Origin: Candidatus Humimicrobium oleiphilum | Lineage (GTDB): Bacteria; Actinomycetota; Humimicrobiia; Humimicrobiales; Humimicrobiaceae | Direction of reading: 5' to 3' | NCBI GenBank assembly: GCA_002304935.1 | Contig: DBPS01000029.1 | Location: 1-24,373 of the forward strand | Length of the DNA stretch: 24,373 bases | Part shown: positions 24,306 to 24,373 of the stretch, piece after piece | Position numbering within the stretch: position 1 is the stretch's first letter | How the letters are laid out: every line of letters begins with the position of its first letter | Position numbers and translations under genes: made by a program | The notes under the pieces: generated by a model | The model's input: the letters and a program-made list of their open reading frames with translations, nothing else | Database searches by the model: none | Told to the model about the DNA's origin: nothing

Positions 24306-24373
24306 AATATCCTCTTCAAATAGAGGAAAGATCTAGAAGAAGCTAAACTTACAGACGAAAGAAAGTAAGAATA

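Overview
This is an AT-rich stretch of a bacterial chromosome carrying about twenty-two genes, mostly single genes or short operons of central metabolism and housekeeping. Clear Shine-Dalgarno sites (GGAGG, GGGGAGGG), a YvcK homologue, a lipoprotein signal peptide and sigma70-type promoters all indicate a bacterium. The gene set (glucosamine-6-P deaminase, sugar kinase, phosphoglucose isomerase, glycerol-3-P dehydrogenase, glycerol kinase, acetate-kinase-like enzyme, hemerythrin, nitroreductase) fits an anaerobic or microaerophilic fermenter. I cannot assign a phylum from the sequence alone.

Layout. 1-839 (-): 5' part of a yvcK gene cut by the window edge. 974-1753 (+): nagB. 1780-2712 (-): a nucleotidyltransferase-like protein of unknown role. 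2976-3905 (+): cysteine-synthase-family PLP enzyme. 4149-5003 (+): aldo/keto reductase. 5119-5934 (-): exonuclease III. 6148-9021 (+): an operon of an AbrB-type regulator, an ABC ATPase and two related ABC-2 permeases, the first three linked by TAATG overlaps. 9056-9733 (-): a stand-alone MetH-activation-domain-like protein. 9878-11908 (+): a polytopic membrane protein fused to an endonuclease/exonuclease/phosphatase domain. 12019-12942 (+): EamA-type transporter. 13216-15303 (+): PfkB sugar kinase, an unknown membrane protein and an OsmC-like protein. 15424-15651 (-): small membrane protein. 15870-17011 (+): hemerythrin and nitroreductase. 17152-18342 (+): lipoprotein. 18389-20056 (-): pgi. 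20238-24248 (+): glycerol-3-phosphate dehydrogenase, glpK and a divergent acetate kinase. The window ends with a strong promoter and the start of an unknown transcript.

The most unusual structure is a family of palindromic repeats with the 17-bp end GGGGACGTATAATTTGG. Two complete inverted-repeat elements (11897-11997 and 12931-13136) bracket the EamA gene. Each begins inside the last codons of the gene before it, so both genes end in the same Gly-Asp-Val-stop supplied by the repeat. Two more single arms lie inside the exonuclease III gene, one exactly where an atypical N-terminal extension meets the conserved core. This resembles REP/RAYT-type or MITE-like elements, but no transposase is present in the window.

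How the genes work together: nagB, the PfkB kinase and pgi feed sugars to the fructose-6-P node. Glycerol kinase and glycerol-3-P dehydrogenase connect glycerol to triose phosphates or lipid synthesis. The acetate-kinase-like enzyme could make ATP from acyl-phosphate. YvcK is known in other bacteria for balancing carbon flow to the cell envelope. No tRNA, rRNA, CRISPR array or complete insertion sequence was seen, and no gene-free gap exceeds 300 bases.
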